Source: Bacillota bacterium (GTDB lineage: Bacteria > Bacillota > Desulfitobacteriia > Desulfitobacteriales > Desulfitobacteriaceae). Taken from it: DNA of 38,536 nt. The position numbers and the translations under genes were made by a program. Location of the stretch: positions 1 to 38,536 of the forward strand of contig JAJZSC010000001.1 in NCBI GenBank assembly GCA_021849995.1, read 5' to 3'. This document shows, one piece after another, positions 1 to 8,233 of the stretch. Position 1 is the first letter of the stretch. Each line of letters begins with the position of its first letter. The notes below the pieces were generated by a model that saw nothing but the letters and a program-made list of their open reading frames with translations, was not told the DNA's origin and made no database searches.

Positions 1-312
1 TCTGCAACGTTTGCGATTGGTTCTGCATTAGCTGCCGCTGCTGGAGTGTTGCTCGGCGTGTACTTTAATACTATAGATCCTCTGATGGGTATTATTCCAG
101 GATTGAAAGCCTTCGTTGCGGCTGTACTTGGAGGGATAGGAATTATCCCGGGGGCAATGGTAGGAGGGCTTGTTTTGGGACTTACTGAATCACTTATCAG
201 TGGATTAGGCGCTTCTACCTGGCGGGATGCCGTAGCTTTTCTTATCTTAATTATCGTTCTAATAGTTAAACCGAGTGGACTCTTCGGTAAGAATGTTCGC
301 GAGAAAGTGTAG
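1..312 (+). CDS. livH: Branched-chain amino-acid ABC transporter permease LivH, 3' end only
   Basis: The reading frame is open from the first base of the window and stops at 310-312, so about 103 C-terminal residues are present. The product is one of the two inner-membrane permeases of the high-affinity branched-chain amino-acid (Leu/Ile/Val) ABC importer. The visible part is very hydrophobic and carries a conserved LivH stretch (FVAAVLGGIGIIPGAMVGG) followed by the C-terminal end KPSGLFG, both typical of this permease family. It is followed without a gap by livM, then livG and livF, which is the classical order; the substrate-binding protein is presumably upstream of the window. Family assignment is firm; substrate specificity is inferred from the family and could extend to other amino acids or short amides. 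Confidence 0.9.
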   Translation, partial: SATFAIGSALAAAAGVLLGVYFNTIDPLMGIIPGLKAFVAAVLGGIGIIPGAMVGGLVLGLTESLISGLGASTWRDAVAFLILIIVLIVKPSGLFGKNVREKV

Positions 313-1254
313 GTGAAAGTGATGAGTAGATGGATTAACAGTAAAAACATCTTTATTCTAATTGCCCTACTTGCTATTTACGGGTTAGTACAAGGTATGA
401 CTCTCACTGACACACTTCCACCATTCTATAGATTGAACCTTATTTTAATTTGCATTTATATTATTCTTGCTACCAGTCTTAACTTAATTAACGGTATTAC
501 TGGTCAGTTCTCTATTGGGCATGCTGGATTTATGGCGATTGGTGCATATATTTCAGCTATTATTACAGTAAAACTACATGGCCCTCTCCTATTGGGATTA
601 ATTGCAGGAGCAATAGTATCAGCTATAGCAGGATTCTTGATCGGATTACCAACCCTTAGATTAAAAGGAGATTATCTTGCGATTGCTACTCTGGGATTAG
701 GAGAAATTGTTAGGATCATCTTTTTGAATATCGAGTATGTTGGCGGGGCTTCTGGTTTTTCCGTACCAAAAACCATTACTTGGACATGGGCATTCTGGCT
801 TATGGTTATAAGTGTACTTGTAATCCGAAACTTTATAAATTCAACCCATGGACGAGCTTGTATTTCCATTCGGGAGAATGAGATTGCGGCGGAGGCCATG
901 GGCATTAACACCACAAAATATAAAGTATTGGCTTTTACTATCGGAGCGTTTTTTGCCGGACTGGCCGGGGGAATTTACGCCAACTATATGTATATAATTC
1001 AGCCAATGACCTTTAGCTTCCTGAAATCCTTTGATATATTAGTCATGGTGGTACTTGGCGGTTTAGGAAGTTTGACAGGTAGTATTCTTGGTGCAATATT
1101 TATGACTACTATCGGAGCAGTACTAGCAAGTTTATCGGAGTGGCGTTTGGTAATTACTGCTTTGCTTCTGGTTGTAATGATGCTGTTTAGACCTACAGGA
1201 CTAATGGGCACAAAAGAGTTTAGCTTGAATTTCTTAAAAGGAAAGAAGGGGTGA
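313..1254 (+). CDS. livM: Branched-chain amino-acid ABC transporter permease LivM
   Basis: Second inner-membrane permease of the Liv importer, 313 residues if started at GTG 313, with about eight to ten predicted membrane segments. The family core is clear: an SLNLINGITGQFSIGHAGF stretch near residues 55-75 and GGLGSLTGSILGAIF near 248-262, both hallmarks of LivM. The GTG start follows the livH stop directly. An ATG at 322, preceded by AGGTGAAAG, is an equally reasonable start and would remove three residues. The gene end overlaps the region of the livG start, so livHMGF is very probably one translationally coupled transcript. Function as a permease is certain at family level; the transported amino acid is inferred. 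Confidence 0.93.
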   Translation: MKVMSRWINSKNIFILIALLAIYGLVQGMTLTDTLPPFYRLNLILICIYIILATSLNLINGITGQFSIGHAGFMAIGAYISAIITVKLHGPLLLGLIAGAIVSAIAGFLIGLPTLRLKGDYLAIATLGLGEIVRIIFLNIEYVGGASGFSVPKTITWTWAFWLMVISVLVIRNFINSTHGRACISIRENEIAAEAMGINTTKYKVLAFTIGAFFAGLAGGIYANYMYIIQPMTFSFLKSFDILVMVVLGGLGSLTGSILGAIFMTTIGAVLASLSEWRLVITALLLVVMMLFRPTGLMGTKEFSLNFLKGKKG

Positions 1255-1259
1255 GAGAC

Positions 1260-2027
1260 ATGACACTGTTAAAAGTAGAGAATCTCTCTAAATCCTTCGG
1301 GGGACTAAAAGCTGTTTCTAATCTAAACATGGAAATTAGTCAAGGAGAGCTAATCGGCCTTATAGGACCAAATGGCGCCGGTAAGACTACTGCTTTTAAT
1401 CTGCTTACTGGTGTGTATGAACCTAGTGAAGGGAAAATCATCTTTCAGGATAAAAATGTTGCAGGTCTAAAACCCTATCAGGTGACACAGAAAGGTATGG
1501 CCCGTACCTTCCAAAATATTAGACTTTTTGCGGATCTAACTGTGATAGACAATGTTAAGATAGCTTACCACCAGAACACCACGTACTCATCATTTGGGGC
1601 TATCCTGCGTCTTCCTTCCTATTATCGTGGGGAACAGGAGATAGAGGAAAAGGCTATGCAACTTCTGAAGATATTTAAACTAGAAGACAAAGCACAGGAA
1701 GTTGCTAAGAACTTGCCTTACGGGGAGCAAAGACGTTTGGAAATTGCTCGTGCGCTGGCGACTCAGCCAAAACTACTGCTTCTGGATGAACCTGCGGCAG
1801 GAATGAATCCTCAGGAAACACATGATCTAATGGAACTGATTCGCTGGATTAGAAAAGAGTTTGAGCTTACCATCCTCCTGATCGAGCATGATATGTCTCT
1901 GGTTATGGGAGTATGTGAAAGAATCTATGTGTTGGATTATGGAACAATTATTGCCCATGGTACCCCAGCAGAAATCAAAAGTAATCCTAAAGTTATTGAA
2001 GCTTATTTGGGAGAGGAGGTTGTCTGA
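1260..2027 (+). CDS. livG: Branched-chain amino-acid ABC transporter ATPase LivG
   Basis: ATP-binding subunit of the Liv importer, acting at the cytoplasmic face with LivH and LivM. Numbering from ATG 1260, the Walker A motif GPNGAGKT is at about residues 36-43, the family-typical signature variant LPYGEQR at 152-158 and Walker B LLLLDEP at 172-178, followed by an H-loop in LLIEHDM. Length of 255 residues is normal for LivG. An in-frame GTG at 1251 exists, but ATG 1260 sits about eight bases after AAGAAGGGG and gives the usual N-terminus MTLLKVENLSKSFGG. It ends in TGATG, sharing a base with livF, which shows operon coupling. Confidence 0.94.
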   Translation: MTLLKVENLSKSFGGLKAVSNLNMEISQGELIGLIGPNGAGKTTAFNLLTGVYEPSEGKIIFQDKNVAGLKPYQVTQKGMARTFQNIRLFADLTVIDNVKIAYHQNTTYSSFGAILRLPSYYRGEQEIEEKAMQLLKIFKLEDKAQEVAKNLPYGEQRRLEIARALATQPKLLLLDEPAAGMNPQETHDLMELIRWIRKEFELTILLIEHDMSLVMGVCERIYVLDYGTIIAHGTPAEIKSNPKVIEAYLGEEVV

Positions 2028-2731
2028 TGCTTGTACTGGAAAATGTTCACGTTTATTACGGTGCAATACATGCACTTAAAGGGATCTCTCTCGAAGTAAA
2101 TAATGGAGAAATTGTAACTCTTATCGGTTCCAATGGGGCTGGTAAAAGTACGAGCTTAAAGACAATTTCTGGTTTGCTCCGTCCTAAACAAGGGAAGCTT
2201 TCCTTTAATGGTGAGGACTTAAGTTTGGTTCAACCGCAAGCTATTGTATCAAAGGGCATTTCCCAGGTTCCAGAGGGAAGACGGGTATTTGCAAATATGA
2301 CCGTTATGGAGAATCTTGAGCTAGGAGCATTCTTACGGAAGGATAAAGGCGAGATCAAAAAGGATATCGAGAAAGTTTTTGAGTTGTTTCCCCGTTTGAA
2401 TGAGCGCAAAGGCCAATTATCCGGTACCCTATCCGGAGGAGAACAGCAAATGCTGGCAATGGGTCGGGCACTTATGTCACGTCCACAACTCCTTTTGTTA
2501 GATGAACCCTCGATGGGACTCGCGCCTATTTTAGTGAAGCAAATTTTTTCAATCGTTCAAGAGATAAATTCAACTGGAACTACTATCTTACTGGTAGAGC
2601 AGAATGCTCATATGGCACTGTCGATAGCTCACCGTGCCTATGTTATCGAAACAGGAAAGATTGTTTTAGCCGGCGATTCTAAAACTCTTGCTGCCAGTGA
2701 AGAGGTCAAAAAGGCCTATCTCGGCGGATAG
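2027..2731 (+). CDS. livF: Branched-chain amino-acid ABC transporter ATPase LivF
   Basis: Second ATPase of the Liv importer, 234 residues, the usual LivF length. Walker A GSNGAGKS lies near residues 34-41, the signature LSGGE near 135-139 and Walker B LLLLDEP near 155-161. The stretch SQVPEGRRVFANMTVMENL is characteristic of LivF and separates it from LivG. The ATG overlaps the livG stop codon by one base, with GAGAGGAGG just upstream as ribosome binding site. It is the last gene of the transporter operon; no clear terminator hairpin is seen in the 109 bases before the next gene, so read-through into the CBS-ACT gene is possible. Confidence 0.94.
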   Translation: MLVLENVHVYYGAIHALKGISLEVNNGEIVTLIGSNGAGKSTSLKTISGLLRPKQGKLSFNGEDLSLVQPQAIVSKGISQVPEGRRVFANMTVMENLELGAFLRKDKGEIKKDIEKVFELFPRLNERKGQLSGTLSGGEQQMLAMGRALMSRPQLLLLDEPSMGLAPILVKQIFSIVQEINSTGTTILLVEQNAHMALSIAHRAYVIETGKIVLAGDSKTLAASEEVKKAYLGG

Positions 2732-2840
2732 AGTCATATATATAACAGTACATTTTAAATTTTTCAGTTTGAAAGAGGGACTGTAAATGCACGTGGAGAA
2801 TAATTGAGGTAAAAGCTTAGCTTAGATAGGGGGCGGTTCT

Positions 2841-3467
2841 GTGTATGTAGAGCAATTTATGACCTCACAGGTTTTCACTGTAGGGCCAGAGGACAATATT
2901 GCAGATACTATAGCCTTGATGCGGGAGAAAAAAATTAACAGGCTTCCCGTTCTTGACAAAGGTAAACTAGTAGGAATCGTTACTGATGGAGATTTGAGAG
3001 AGGTATCTCCTTCCCCAGCTACTACTTTAAGTATCTTTGAACTCAATTATCTGGTTGCAAAGACCCCGATCAAAGAAATTGCTGTGAAAAAGGTTATAAC
3101 CTGTGGTCCAAAAACAACAATCGAGGAAGCTGCTCTGCTGATGAGAGATCACGAGATTGGCGCTCTACCGGTGGTTGAAGGTGGTAAATTGGTTGGGATT
3201 ATAACTGAGAGCGATATTTTCGACGCGTTTTTAGATATTATGGGTTTCCGTAGTCCCGGACAAAGAGTTGTGATAGAGACAAAGGATGAAATGGGAGTAA
3301 TGTCTGATTTAGCATCAACTATGAAGGATTTCGATGTAAATATTTCTAGTCTTGCAGTATATCACTTGAAGAGCAACAAGGTTCAGATTCTTGCTCGTCT
3401 CTCCGGGGAGGCAATCGGGGAACTTAAAAAGAGCCTGGGAGACAAAGGGTATACTATTTACAATTAG
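2841..3467 (+). CDS. CBS-CBS-ACT domain protein, AcuB-like
   Basis: A 208-residue cytoplasmic protein with two CBS domains (about residues 1-58 and 73-132) and a C-terminal ACT domain (about 142-208). CBS pairs usually bind adenine nucleotides and ACT domains usually bind amino acids, so a regulatory role is likely; the arrangement matches AcuB-like proteins of Firmicutes. The GTG start is chosen because AGGGGGCGG lies six to twelve bases upstream and the frame begins with the typical MYVEQFMTS. Its position 109 bp after the branched-chain amino-acid transporter suggests that it could sense such amino acids, but that is inference. A good terminator follows 35 bp after the stop. Confidence 0.85.
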   Translation: MYVEQFMTSQVFTVGPEDNIADTIALMREKKINRLPVLDKGKLVGIVTDGDLREVSPSPATTLSIFELNYLVAKTPIKEIAVKKVITCGPKTTIEEAALLMRDHEIGALPVVEGGKLVGIITESDIFDAFLDIMGFRSPGQRVVIETKDEMGVMSDLASTMKDFDVNISSLAVYHLKSNKVQILARLSGEAIGELKKSLGDKGYTIYN

Positions 3468-3501
3468 AACTTCAATCCAAAGATAGATTAAGTAATTTAT
3501 T

Positions 3502-3525
3502 AAGCACCTATATGGTGCTTTTTTT
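3502..3525 (+). terminator. Rho-independent terminator after the CBS-ACT gene
   Basis: Perfect 7-bp stem AAGCACC/GGTGCTT with a five-base loop, running into a tract of seven to eight T. A dispersed repeat copy begins at the next base. Confidence 0.85.
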
Positions 3526-3609
3526 GGCAGAAAGTATATCTTTCAGGGTGCATACGCGAATCTAGGCAGCAGCCTGTGCCTAAGGCTTGGCGCAAGCCAA
3601 GACTTCTTT
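3526..3609 (+). repeat. Dispersed intergenic repeat, copy A
   Basis: About 84 bp. The left end is GGCAGAAAGTATATC and the right end is the hairpin CTTGGCGCAAGCCAAG followed by ACTTCTTT. It starts directly at the end of the terminator U-tract. It aligns clearly with the copies at 21051, 21194, 26084, 31871 and 32513, differing by scattered substitutions and small indels. No open reading frame is convincing inside it. Confidence 0.8.
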
Positions 3610-3626
3610 ACACATTCAGAAATTAT

Positions 3627-3693
3627 TCAGAAATTTGGGGTGACATAAGTGTAACCTCCGGCTTTTGCCTTTCTGAGGCTTGGCCGAGCCTAT
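3627..3693 (+). repeat. Diverged second repeat copy (A2)
   Basis: A weaker match to the same family 18 bp after copy A: TTCAGAAA at the left, then GACATAAGTG, TTTTGCCTTT and AGGCTTGGCCGAGCCT at the right. The right part forms a short hairpin followed by TATATTTTTT and could act as a terminator. From here to the next gene start at 3834 I see nothing else. The assignment as a family member is tentative. Confidence 0.45.
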
Positions 3694-3833
3694 ATTTTTT
3701 CACTATAAGTAGAGAATAATATGACAGGATGACTTGAATCAAATATATATATGAGTTAAGCTACCATAAGTAGAGTAAGATACTTAAAAATCAGGGCAAA
3801 AATTTTATCTGAGCATAGGAGCTGTTTCGAGTA

Positions 3834-4268
3834 ATGTTTTTGTTTAATCGTTCTATCAATGTAAGTGTTACAAAGGATCACGATCATGTAATAAACATAC
3901 AGAGTTTTTTACTAGATAGTCATCACGAGATTTCACTTGCAATCCGGGTTGATCCTGAAACGGACACAATAATTTATGCTTCAGCGGAACTATGTCGGAC
4001 TCTTCATGACGATTGTAAGATTACTCAAGAACTAGTAAAGAATCTAATAGGAATTACTTTTACTCGTGATATACGTAAGCAGATAGTAACAGCCATAGGA
4101 CGTGATAAAGGCTGCACACATTTGACTGATTTGACGATAGAATGTGTTAAAGCTTTCAAACAGGCAAAATTCCGACTTATGTCTCTTACATTATCCAAGC
4201 CTGAGCTTGAAAGGCAGTTAAGAGATTACTTAGTAGGAACTTGTTTTCACTTCAGAGTTAAAGTTTGA
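3834..4268 (+). CDS. DUF2889 family protein
   Basis: A 144-residue protein that resembles the DUF2889 family: an N-terminal part with FNRSINVSV, a central stretch on degradation-resistant beta segments (EISLAIRVDPETDTIIYAS), and the family-like GCTHLTDLTIECVKA near residues 98-112. The function of DUF2889 proteins is not established, so none is offered. No signal peptide or membrane segment is seen. AGGAG lies about 12 bases before the ATG, a rather long spacing. It stands alone between repeat copies upstream and a tandem repeat plus tRNA-Sec downstream. Confidence 0.65.
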   Translation: MFLFNRSINVSVTKDHDHVINIQSFLLDSHHEISLAIRVDPETDTIIYASAELCRTLHDDCKITQELVKNLIGITFTRDIRKQIVTAIGRDKGCTHLTDLTIECVKAFKQAKFRLMSLTLSKPELERQLRDYLVGTCFHFRVKV

Positions 4269-4333
4269 AATTAAGCCAAATCGAGCTTACCATTATATCT
4301 GTTTTTTTCAAAATATGGTTTAACCATATTGAG

Positions 4334-4438
4334 GTGTTTCTGAATAAAGTATTTCTGAATAAAGTATTTCTAAATGAAGTATTTCTAAATGAAGTATTTC
4401 TAAATGAAGTATTTCTAAATGAAGTATTTCTAAATTAT
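4334..4438 (+). repeat. 15-bp tandem repeat, seven units
   Basis: Seven head-to-tail units of consensus GTATTTCTAAATGAA. Units 1 and 2 carry TGAATAAA instead of TAAATGAA, units 3-6 are identical, and unit 7 ends in TAAATTAT. Because 15 is a multiple of three, one frame (TTG 4265 to 4465) reads as a pentapeptide repeat VFLNE, but there is no good ribosome binding site and the encoded peptide has no recognisable fold. Confidence 0.95.
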
Positions 4439-4453
4439 GACTCTGGAATCAAG

Positions 4454-4483
4454 TTGTTAACATGACTAAAATGATGATATACT
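4454..4483 (+). promoter_or_regulatory. Probable promoter of the tRNA-Sec gene
   Basis: A -35 like TTGTTA (4454-4459) and a -10 like TATACT (4478-4483) with 18 bp between, placed about 17 bp before the mature tRNA 5' end. It lies just after the tandem repeat. Confidence 0.5.
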
Positions 4484-4500
4484 ATTAAAGTATCAGTAAT

Positions 4501-4598
4501 GGGGATGGATGGTGGCTGGTGCTGCCCCCGGACTTCAAATCCGCGTGTCGGGACGCAGAACGTTCCGTGGTGTGTTCGATTCGCACACATCCCCGCCA
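4501..4598 (+). tRNA. selC: tRNA-Sec (anticodon TCA)
   Basis: A 98-nt tRNA with anticodon TCA in the loop CTTCAAA, a long acceptor stem starting GGGGATG and closed by CATCCCC, a long variable arm (around 4541-4566), the T-arm loop GTTCGATTC and an encoded CCA end. Long acceptor, long variable arm and UCA anticodon together identify selenocysteine tRNA. The genome should therefore encode SelA, SelB, SelD and at least one selenoprotein; none of these is in this window. Confidence 0.95.
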
Positions 4599-4616
4599 TT
4601 TTAAATGTTAACGTAG

Positions 4617-4638
4617 CGGCAATATAGGGCCGTTTTTT
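4617..4638 (+). terminator. Terminator after tRNA-Sec
   Basis: A short stem CGGC/GCCG with loop AATATAGG followed by six T, 18 bp after the tRNA 3' end. Confidence 0.6.
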
Positions 4639-4759
4639 ATTTTACGAATAAAAATCAGCTCTCTAAAACTTCAGCAGGATTTTAATTGCCTAAAAAGAAT
4701 TCCTTAGTTTAGAGTAAATCGGGGTAAGCTTCAAAAGCATAACTGTTGGAGGGAGAAAT

Positions 4760-5500
4760 ATGAATTTTTTTGACATCATAATCTTCGGCTTAGTCTTGCT
4801 CGGGGCATTACAGGGGTATCGCAAAGGACTGCTCACGGGAATAGGTAATCTAATCGGAAATATACTTGGCTTCGTAGTTGCCGCTAATGAATACATTACT
4901 GTTCTTAATTGGCTGGAAAAACAATTTCCTATTAGACAGTGGGTAGAACCTGCTATATATAAGCTAGTTTTGCCATCTGTCAAGGCACAGGCAAGTAAGG
5001 TCGAACAACAAGCGCTTGATAAGGTAATGGGTCTTATTCCACAGGAGTGGCGATCTCTTATTCCAGGCAATGTGGGTTCAGACTATAGCTCATTATCTCA
5101 AGCGGCAACTCAGAACGCCGCCGCCAAGATTTCAGTAGTTCTTACGGATAACGTATTAAGAATCTTTGCCTTTACTCTGGTGTATTTTGTCGTAGTTCTA
5201 CTGATTCAGGTGCTAGTGGCAGCTCTTTTGAGTCCTTTGGGCAGGTATGGAGGCTTGTTGAATGAGGGTGGAGGATTCTTATTTGGGGCGCTAAGTGTTT
5301 TTGTGGGTTTATCAATCATTGCGGGTCTTTTGTCACCGGTAGTACAAATCTTTTCTTCCTCCGGTTCTATTTGGCAAAGCATGATTGGATCGATGTCTTA
5401 TCCATATCTTGTGAAGACGTACAATTTCCTTCAACATTTTTTGGCCATTGGAATTAACGATACTTTCTTTAAAGATTTTCCTACTGGGAAGATATTATAA
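4760..5500 (+). CDS. CvpA family membrane protein
   Basis: A 246-residue integral membrane protein with the CvpA-type N-terminus (NFFDIIIFGLVLLGALQGYRKGLL) and about four hydrophobic segments, near residues 2-20, 25-42, 130-155 and 168-190. A polar loop with NVGSDYSSL lies between them. CvpA was named from colicin V production but acts more generally in cell-envelope processes; the exact activity is unknown. The start ATG follows GGAGGGAGAA at ideal distance. It probably pairs with the downstream mechanosensitive channel gene, 77 bp away, as envelope functions. Confidence 0.8.
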   Translation: MNFFDIIIFGLVLLGALQGYRKGLLTGIGNLIGNILGFVVAANEYITVLNWLEKQFPIRQWVEPAIYKLVLPSVKAQASKVEQQALDKVMGLIPQEWRSLIPGNVGSDYSSLSQAATQNAAAKISVVLTDNVLRIFAFTLVYFVVVLLIQVLVAALLSPLGRYGGLLNEGGGFLFGALSVFVGLSIIAGLLSPVVQIFSSSGSIWQSMIGSMSYPYLVKTYNFLQHFLAIGINDTFFKDFPTGKIL

Positions 5501-5577
5501 TTAGGTAAGTGAGTATAATTATAAATCACGGATAATGAAATACTAAGAACACGCTTAGTATAGGTAGGTGTTGTTTT

Positions 5578-6429
5578 ATGAGTAATTGGTTTGCCGGACA
5601 GTTGTCAGGAATAGACTGGAACACACTGGGGCTTAATTTGGTAAAATCAACATGGTATATATTGAAGGTTTTGATCTTAGCTAGATTATCCTACATAGTA
5701 ATAATTTACTTTCTAAGAAGACTTCTTGTTCAGCGTACAGGGAAAATTCTTATCAACGAAAGGAAAGCTAATACCCTGTTTCCTTTGTTAAGAAGTATAA
5801 CTTTTTATGTTATTACTTTTACGTTTATTCTTAGCATTCTTAAGAATGTTTTTTCCATTGAGACGGGTACACTTCTTGCATCCGCCAGTGTTCTCGGGGT
5901 CGCGCTGGGTTTCGGTGCTCAGAGTTTTATTAAGGATATTATAGGTGGTTTTTTTATCTTATTTGAGGATCAGTATGCTGTTGGGGAGTATATAAAAGCA
6001 GGTGAGTTTTCAGGTACTGTTGAAGAGATCGGGATTAGGGCAACTCGTTTGCGCGATTGGAGCGGAGAACTACACATTATCCCTAATGGAAGCATTACAG
6101 CTGTTACGAATTTTAACAGGGGTAAGATGAGGGCTTTGGTTGACATTCATTTACCGTATGATGAGGACATAGACCATGCTATGGAAGTTATGCACAAAGT
6201 ATGTGACGAAGTTGCAGGTGAGTATAAAGATAAAATTGTTGATAAACCCTCAGTACAAGGTGTAATCCAATTTGGGGAACATAATGCCGTCTTAAGGGTA
6301 ATTGCTTATACTAAACCCAACGAGCAGTGGGAACTTGAGCGGGAGTTGCGTCGGAGAGTTCATAAGGCTTTTTTGAATGAAGGGATACGTATTCCTCAGG
6401 CTTATACCTTTAAGCTACATGAAAAATAA
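5578..6429 (+). CDS. mscS: Small-conductance mechanosensitive channel, MscS family
   Basis: A 283-residue MscS-type channel that releases solutes during hypo-osmotic shock. About three transmembrane helices lie in the first 125 residues, the last being the pore helix (SASVLGVALGFGAQSFIKDI, about 101-120). The cytoplasmic beta domain follows with DQYAVGEYI, GTVEEIGIRATRLRDW and IIPNGSI, the standard MscS signature. Length is normal for the short form. The ATG is preceded by TAGGTAGG. An inverted repeat TACTAAG/CTTAGTA at 5541-5560 lies between cvpA and this gene without a T-tract. Confidence 0.92.
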   Translation: MSNWFAGQLSGIDWNTLGLNLVKSTWYILKVLILARLSYIVIIYFLRRLLVQRTGKILINERKANTLFPLLRSITFYVITFTFILSILKNVFSIETGTLLASASVLGVALGFGAQSFIKDIIGGFFILFEDQYAVGEYIKAGEFSGTVEEIGIRATRLRDWSGELHIIPNGSITAVTNFNRGKMRALVDIHLPYDEDIDHAMEVMHKVCDEVAGEYKDKIVDKPSVQGVIQFGEHNAVLRVIAYTKPNEQWELERELRRRVHKAFLNEGIRIPQAYTFKLHEK

Positions 6430-6441
6430 ATTAAGTAGACC

Positions 6442-6520
6442 CTCATGCAGCACACGGAAAAACGACAACGTGCAGACTTTTGAGCCTGCGCTAAGGCCTG
6501 GCGCCAGCCAAGATTTCTTT
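6442..6520 (+). repeat. Dispersed intergenic repeat, partial copy B
   Basis: The right half is well preserved: GCCTGCGCTAAGGC then CTGGCGCCAGCCAAG and ATTTCTTT. The left half has diverged and its boundary is uncertain. It lies between mscS and the DUF951 gene. Confidence 0.65.
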
Positions 6521-6569
6521 ATGGAGGTCAGACTTATAACAAGTTCGAATACAGTTGAGGAGGATAAAA

Positions 6570-6767
6570 ATGCACTTTAATATAGGTGACATTGTTAGGT
6601 TACGAAAACCTCATCCATGTGGTAGTACGGATTGGAAAATAATGCGGACCGGGATGGATTTCAGAATTCAATGTATTGGATGTCAACATCAGGCTTGGAT
6701 TCCGAGAGTTAAACTTGAGCGGAATTTGAAAGCTGTTTTATCAAGAGCTGAAGAAACTGAGGAGTAA
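6570..6767 (+). CDS. DUF951 family small protein
   Basis: A 65-residue protein matching DUF951: MHFNIGDIVRLRKPHPCGSTDWKIMRTGMDF, then CIGCQHQAWIPR. Three cysteines (CGS, CIGC) may bind a metal or nucleic acid, but the role is not established. ATG 6570 is preferred over an upstream in-frame start at 6555 because GAGGAGGAT lies about eight bases before it. In Firmicutes this gene often sits next to ychF, mscS and rpsF, and it does so here. Confidence 0.85.
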   Translation: MHFNIGDIVRLRKPHPCGSTDWKIMRTGMDFRIQCIGCQHQAWIPRVKLERNLKAVLSRAEETEE

Positions 6768-6866
6768 TTAGACGATAACTTTATAACTAATCGATTGAAA
6801 ATTCTTACTTAAAGCAATAGCTCTTTTCAGGAAGACATCAACTTATCGGTGAATCTAACAATTAGC

Positions 6867-6895
6867 TTGCGGGAATCGCTTAGTTTCAATATAAT
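6867..6895 (+). promoter_or_regulatory. Probable promoter of ychF
   Basis: TTGCGG (6867-6872), a 17-bp spacer, and a consensus TATAAT (6890-6895). It would start transcription about 90 bp before the ychF ATG. Confidence 0.6.
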
Positions 6896-6991
6896 CGTAG
6901 AGAATGCTCATCCGTATCCGTCTTTGGTTAAAGTGCAAATGGATACTGATTTTAAAGCTAAAATATCTGGCGAAGTTTTTGGAGGTCGAGT

Positions 6992-8092
6992 ATGACATTA
7001 CATGTAGGAATCGTAGGGCTACCCAATGTAGGTAAGTCCACCTTGTTTAACGCCATTACCCAAGCTGGTGCAGAAGCGGCAAATTATCCTTTCTGTACTA
7101 TTGACCCAAATGTCGGAATGGTTAACGTACCAGATACAAGGTTAAACGTACTAGCCGATATGGTGCATCCAGATAGGATTGTTCCCGCCACTGTCGAATT
7201 TGTGGATATCGCAGGACTAGTTAAGGGAGCCAGTAAAGGTGAAGGACTGGGAAACAAGTTCCTGGCTCATATTCGAGAAGTGGATTCTATAGTACATGTT
7301 GTCAGGTGCTTTGAAGATACAAATGTTGTCCATGTAGAGGGCAGTGTTGATCCGCGGAGAGATATCGAAACGATTCAGTTGGAATTAGTACTCTCCGATC
7401 TGGAAAGCATAGAAAAAAGAACTGAACGCACAGCTAAACTTTTGAAGTCTGGTGATAAAAAAGCCCAGATAGAAGTCGACCTTCTGCGTAGGTTAAAGGA
7501 AACTTTTGACCTAGGAAAAGGGGCGAGGACACTGACCTATAGTGATGAAGAGAGGGAAGTTTTAAAAGGGTTACCTCTACTCACCTTAAAGCCAGTACTC
7601 TATGCAGCAAATGTAAGTGAGGAAGAGATATCAAATCCGGATGGGAATAAATATGTCCAACAAGTGCGGGAATTAGCTGCCGAAGAAGGGTCGGAGGTAG
7701 TTGTTATTTGTGCTAAAATTGAGTCGGAGATTGCGGAGTTGGAAGAAGAGGAGAAAGAGGTTTTTCTTGCTGATCTTGGGCTAAAGGAATCCGGTTTGGA
7801 CAGACTGATTAGAGCAGCTTTTCATTTACTTGGCTTAATGACTTACTTTACTGCTGGACAGATGGAAGTCAGGGCCTGGACCATCAGGAGGGGTACCAAG
7901 GCTCCTCAGGCAGCGGGAGTTATTCACACAGATTTTGAGCGGGGATTTATTAGAGCGGAAGTGGTGGCTTACAAAGATTTTGTAGAGCATGACGGAATGA
8001 ACGGAGCTAAGGAAAAAGGGTTGGTGAGGCTTGAAGGAAAAGATTATGTCGTAAATGACGGGGATATTATGCATTTCAGATTTAATGTATAG
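6992..8092 (+). CDS. ychF: Redox-regulated ATPase/GTPase YchF (OLA1 family)
   Basis: A 366-residue cytoplasmic P-loop NTPase of the Obg superfamily that prefers ATP and associates with ribosomes. The P-loop GLPNVGKST is at about residues 9-17, the switch II DIAGLVKGASKGEGLGNKFL near 72-91, and the C-terminal TGS-like domain begins around residue 280 (LMTYFTAG) and ends HFRFNV, the usual YchF terminus. The length is standard. The ATG has TTGGAGGTCGAGT just upstream. It stands before the rpsF operon in the usual Clostridia order. Confidence 0.96.
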   Translation: MTLHVGIVGLPNVGKSTLFNAITQAGAEAANYPFCTIDPNVGMVNVPDTRLNVLADMVHPDRIVPATVEFVDIAGLVKGASKGEGLGNKFLAHIREVDSIVHVVRCFEDTNVVHVEGSVDPRRDIETIQLELVLSDLESIEKRTERTAKLLKSGDKKAQIEVDLLRRLKETFDLGKGARTLTYSDEEREVLKGLPLLTLKPVLYAANVSEEEISNPDGNKYVQQVRELAAEEGSEVVVICAKIESEIAELEEEEKEVFLADLGLKESGLDRLIRAAFHLLGLMTYFTAGQMEVRAWTIRRGTKAPQAAGVIHTDFERGFIRAEVVAYKDFVEHDGMNGAKEKGLVRLEGKDYVVNDGDIMHFRFNV

Positions 8093-8181
8093 GGAAATAG
8101 CTTATCTAAACAATTTCTTCAAATCAAGAAATCCTTATTGTGTAAATTATGTATAAATTAATTAATCTGGATATATTTAAT

Positions 8182-8210
8182 TTGCATTTATATGGTCCAG
8201 ATGTTATAAT
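8182..8210 (+). promoter_or_regulatory. Promoter of the rpsF-ssb-rpsR operon
   Basis: TTGCAT (8182-8187), a 17-bp spacer and a perfect TATAAT (8205-8210), giving a leader of roughly 60 nt before rpsF. Confidence 0.7.
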
Positions 8211-8233
8211 TCTACAATGTGATTCCATAAATA

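Noticed and set aside
4265..4465. Open frame reading as a VFLNE pentapeptide-repeat protein
   Set aside because: It starts at TTG without a good ribosome binding site and exists only because the 15-bp tandem unit is a multiple of three. Kept as a DNA repeat only.
6813..6995. Open frame of about 60 codons running into the ychF start (stop TGA overlaps the ATG)
   Set aside because: The only possible starts (GTG 6849, TTG 6867) lack a well-spaced Shine-Dalgarno sequence, and a good promoter for ychF lies within it.
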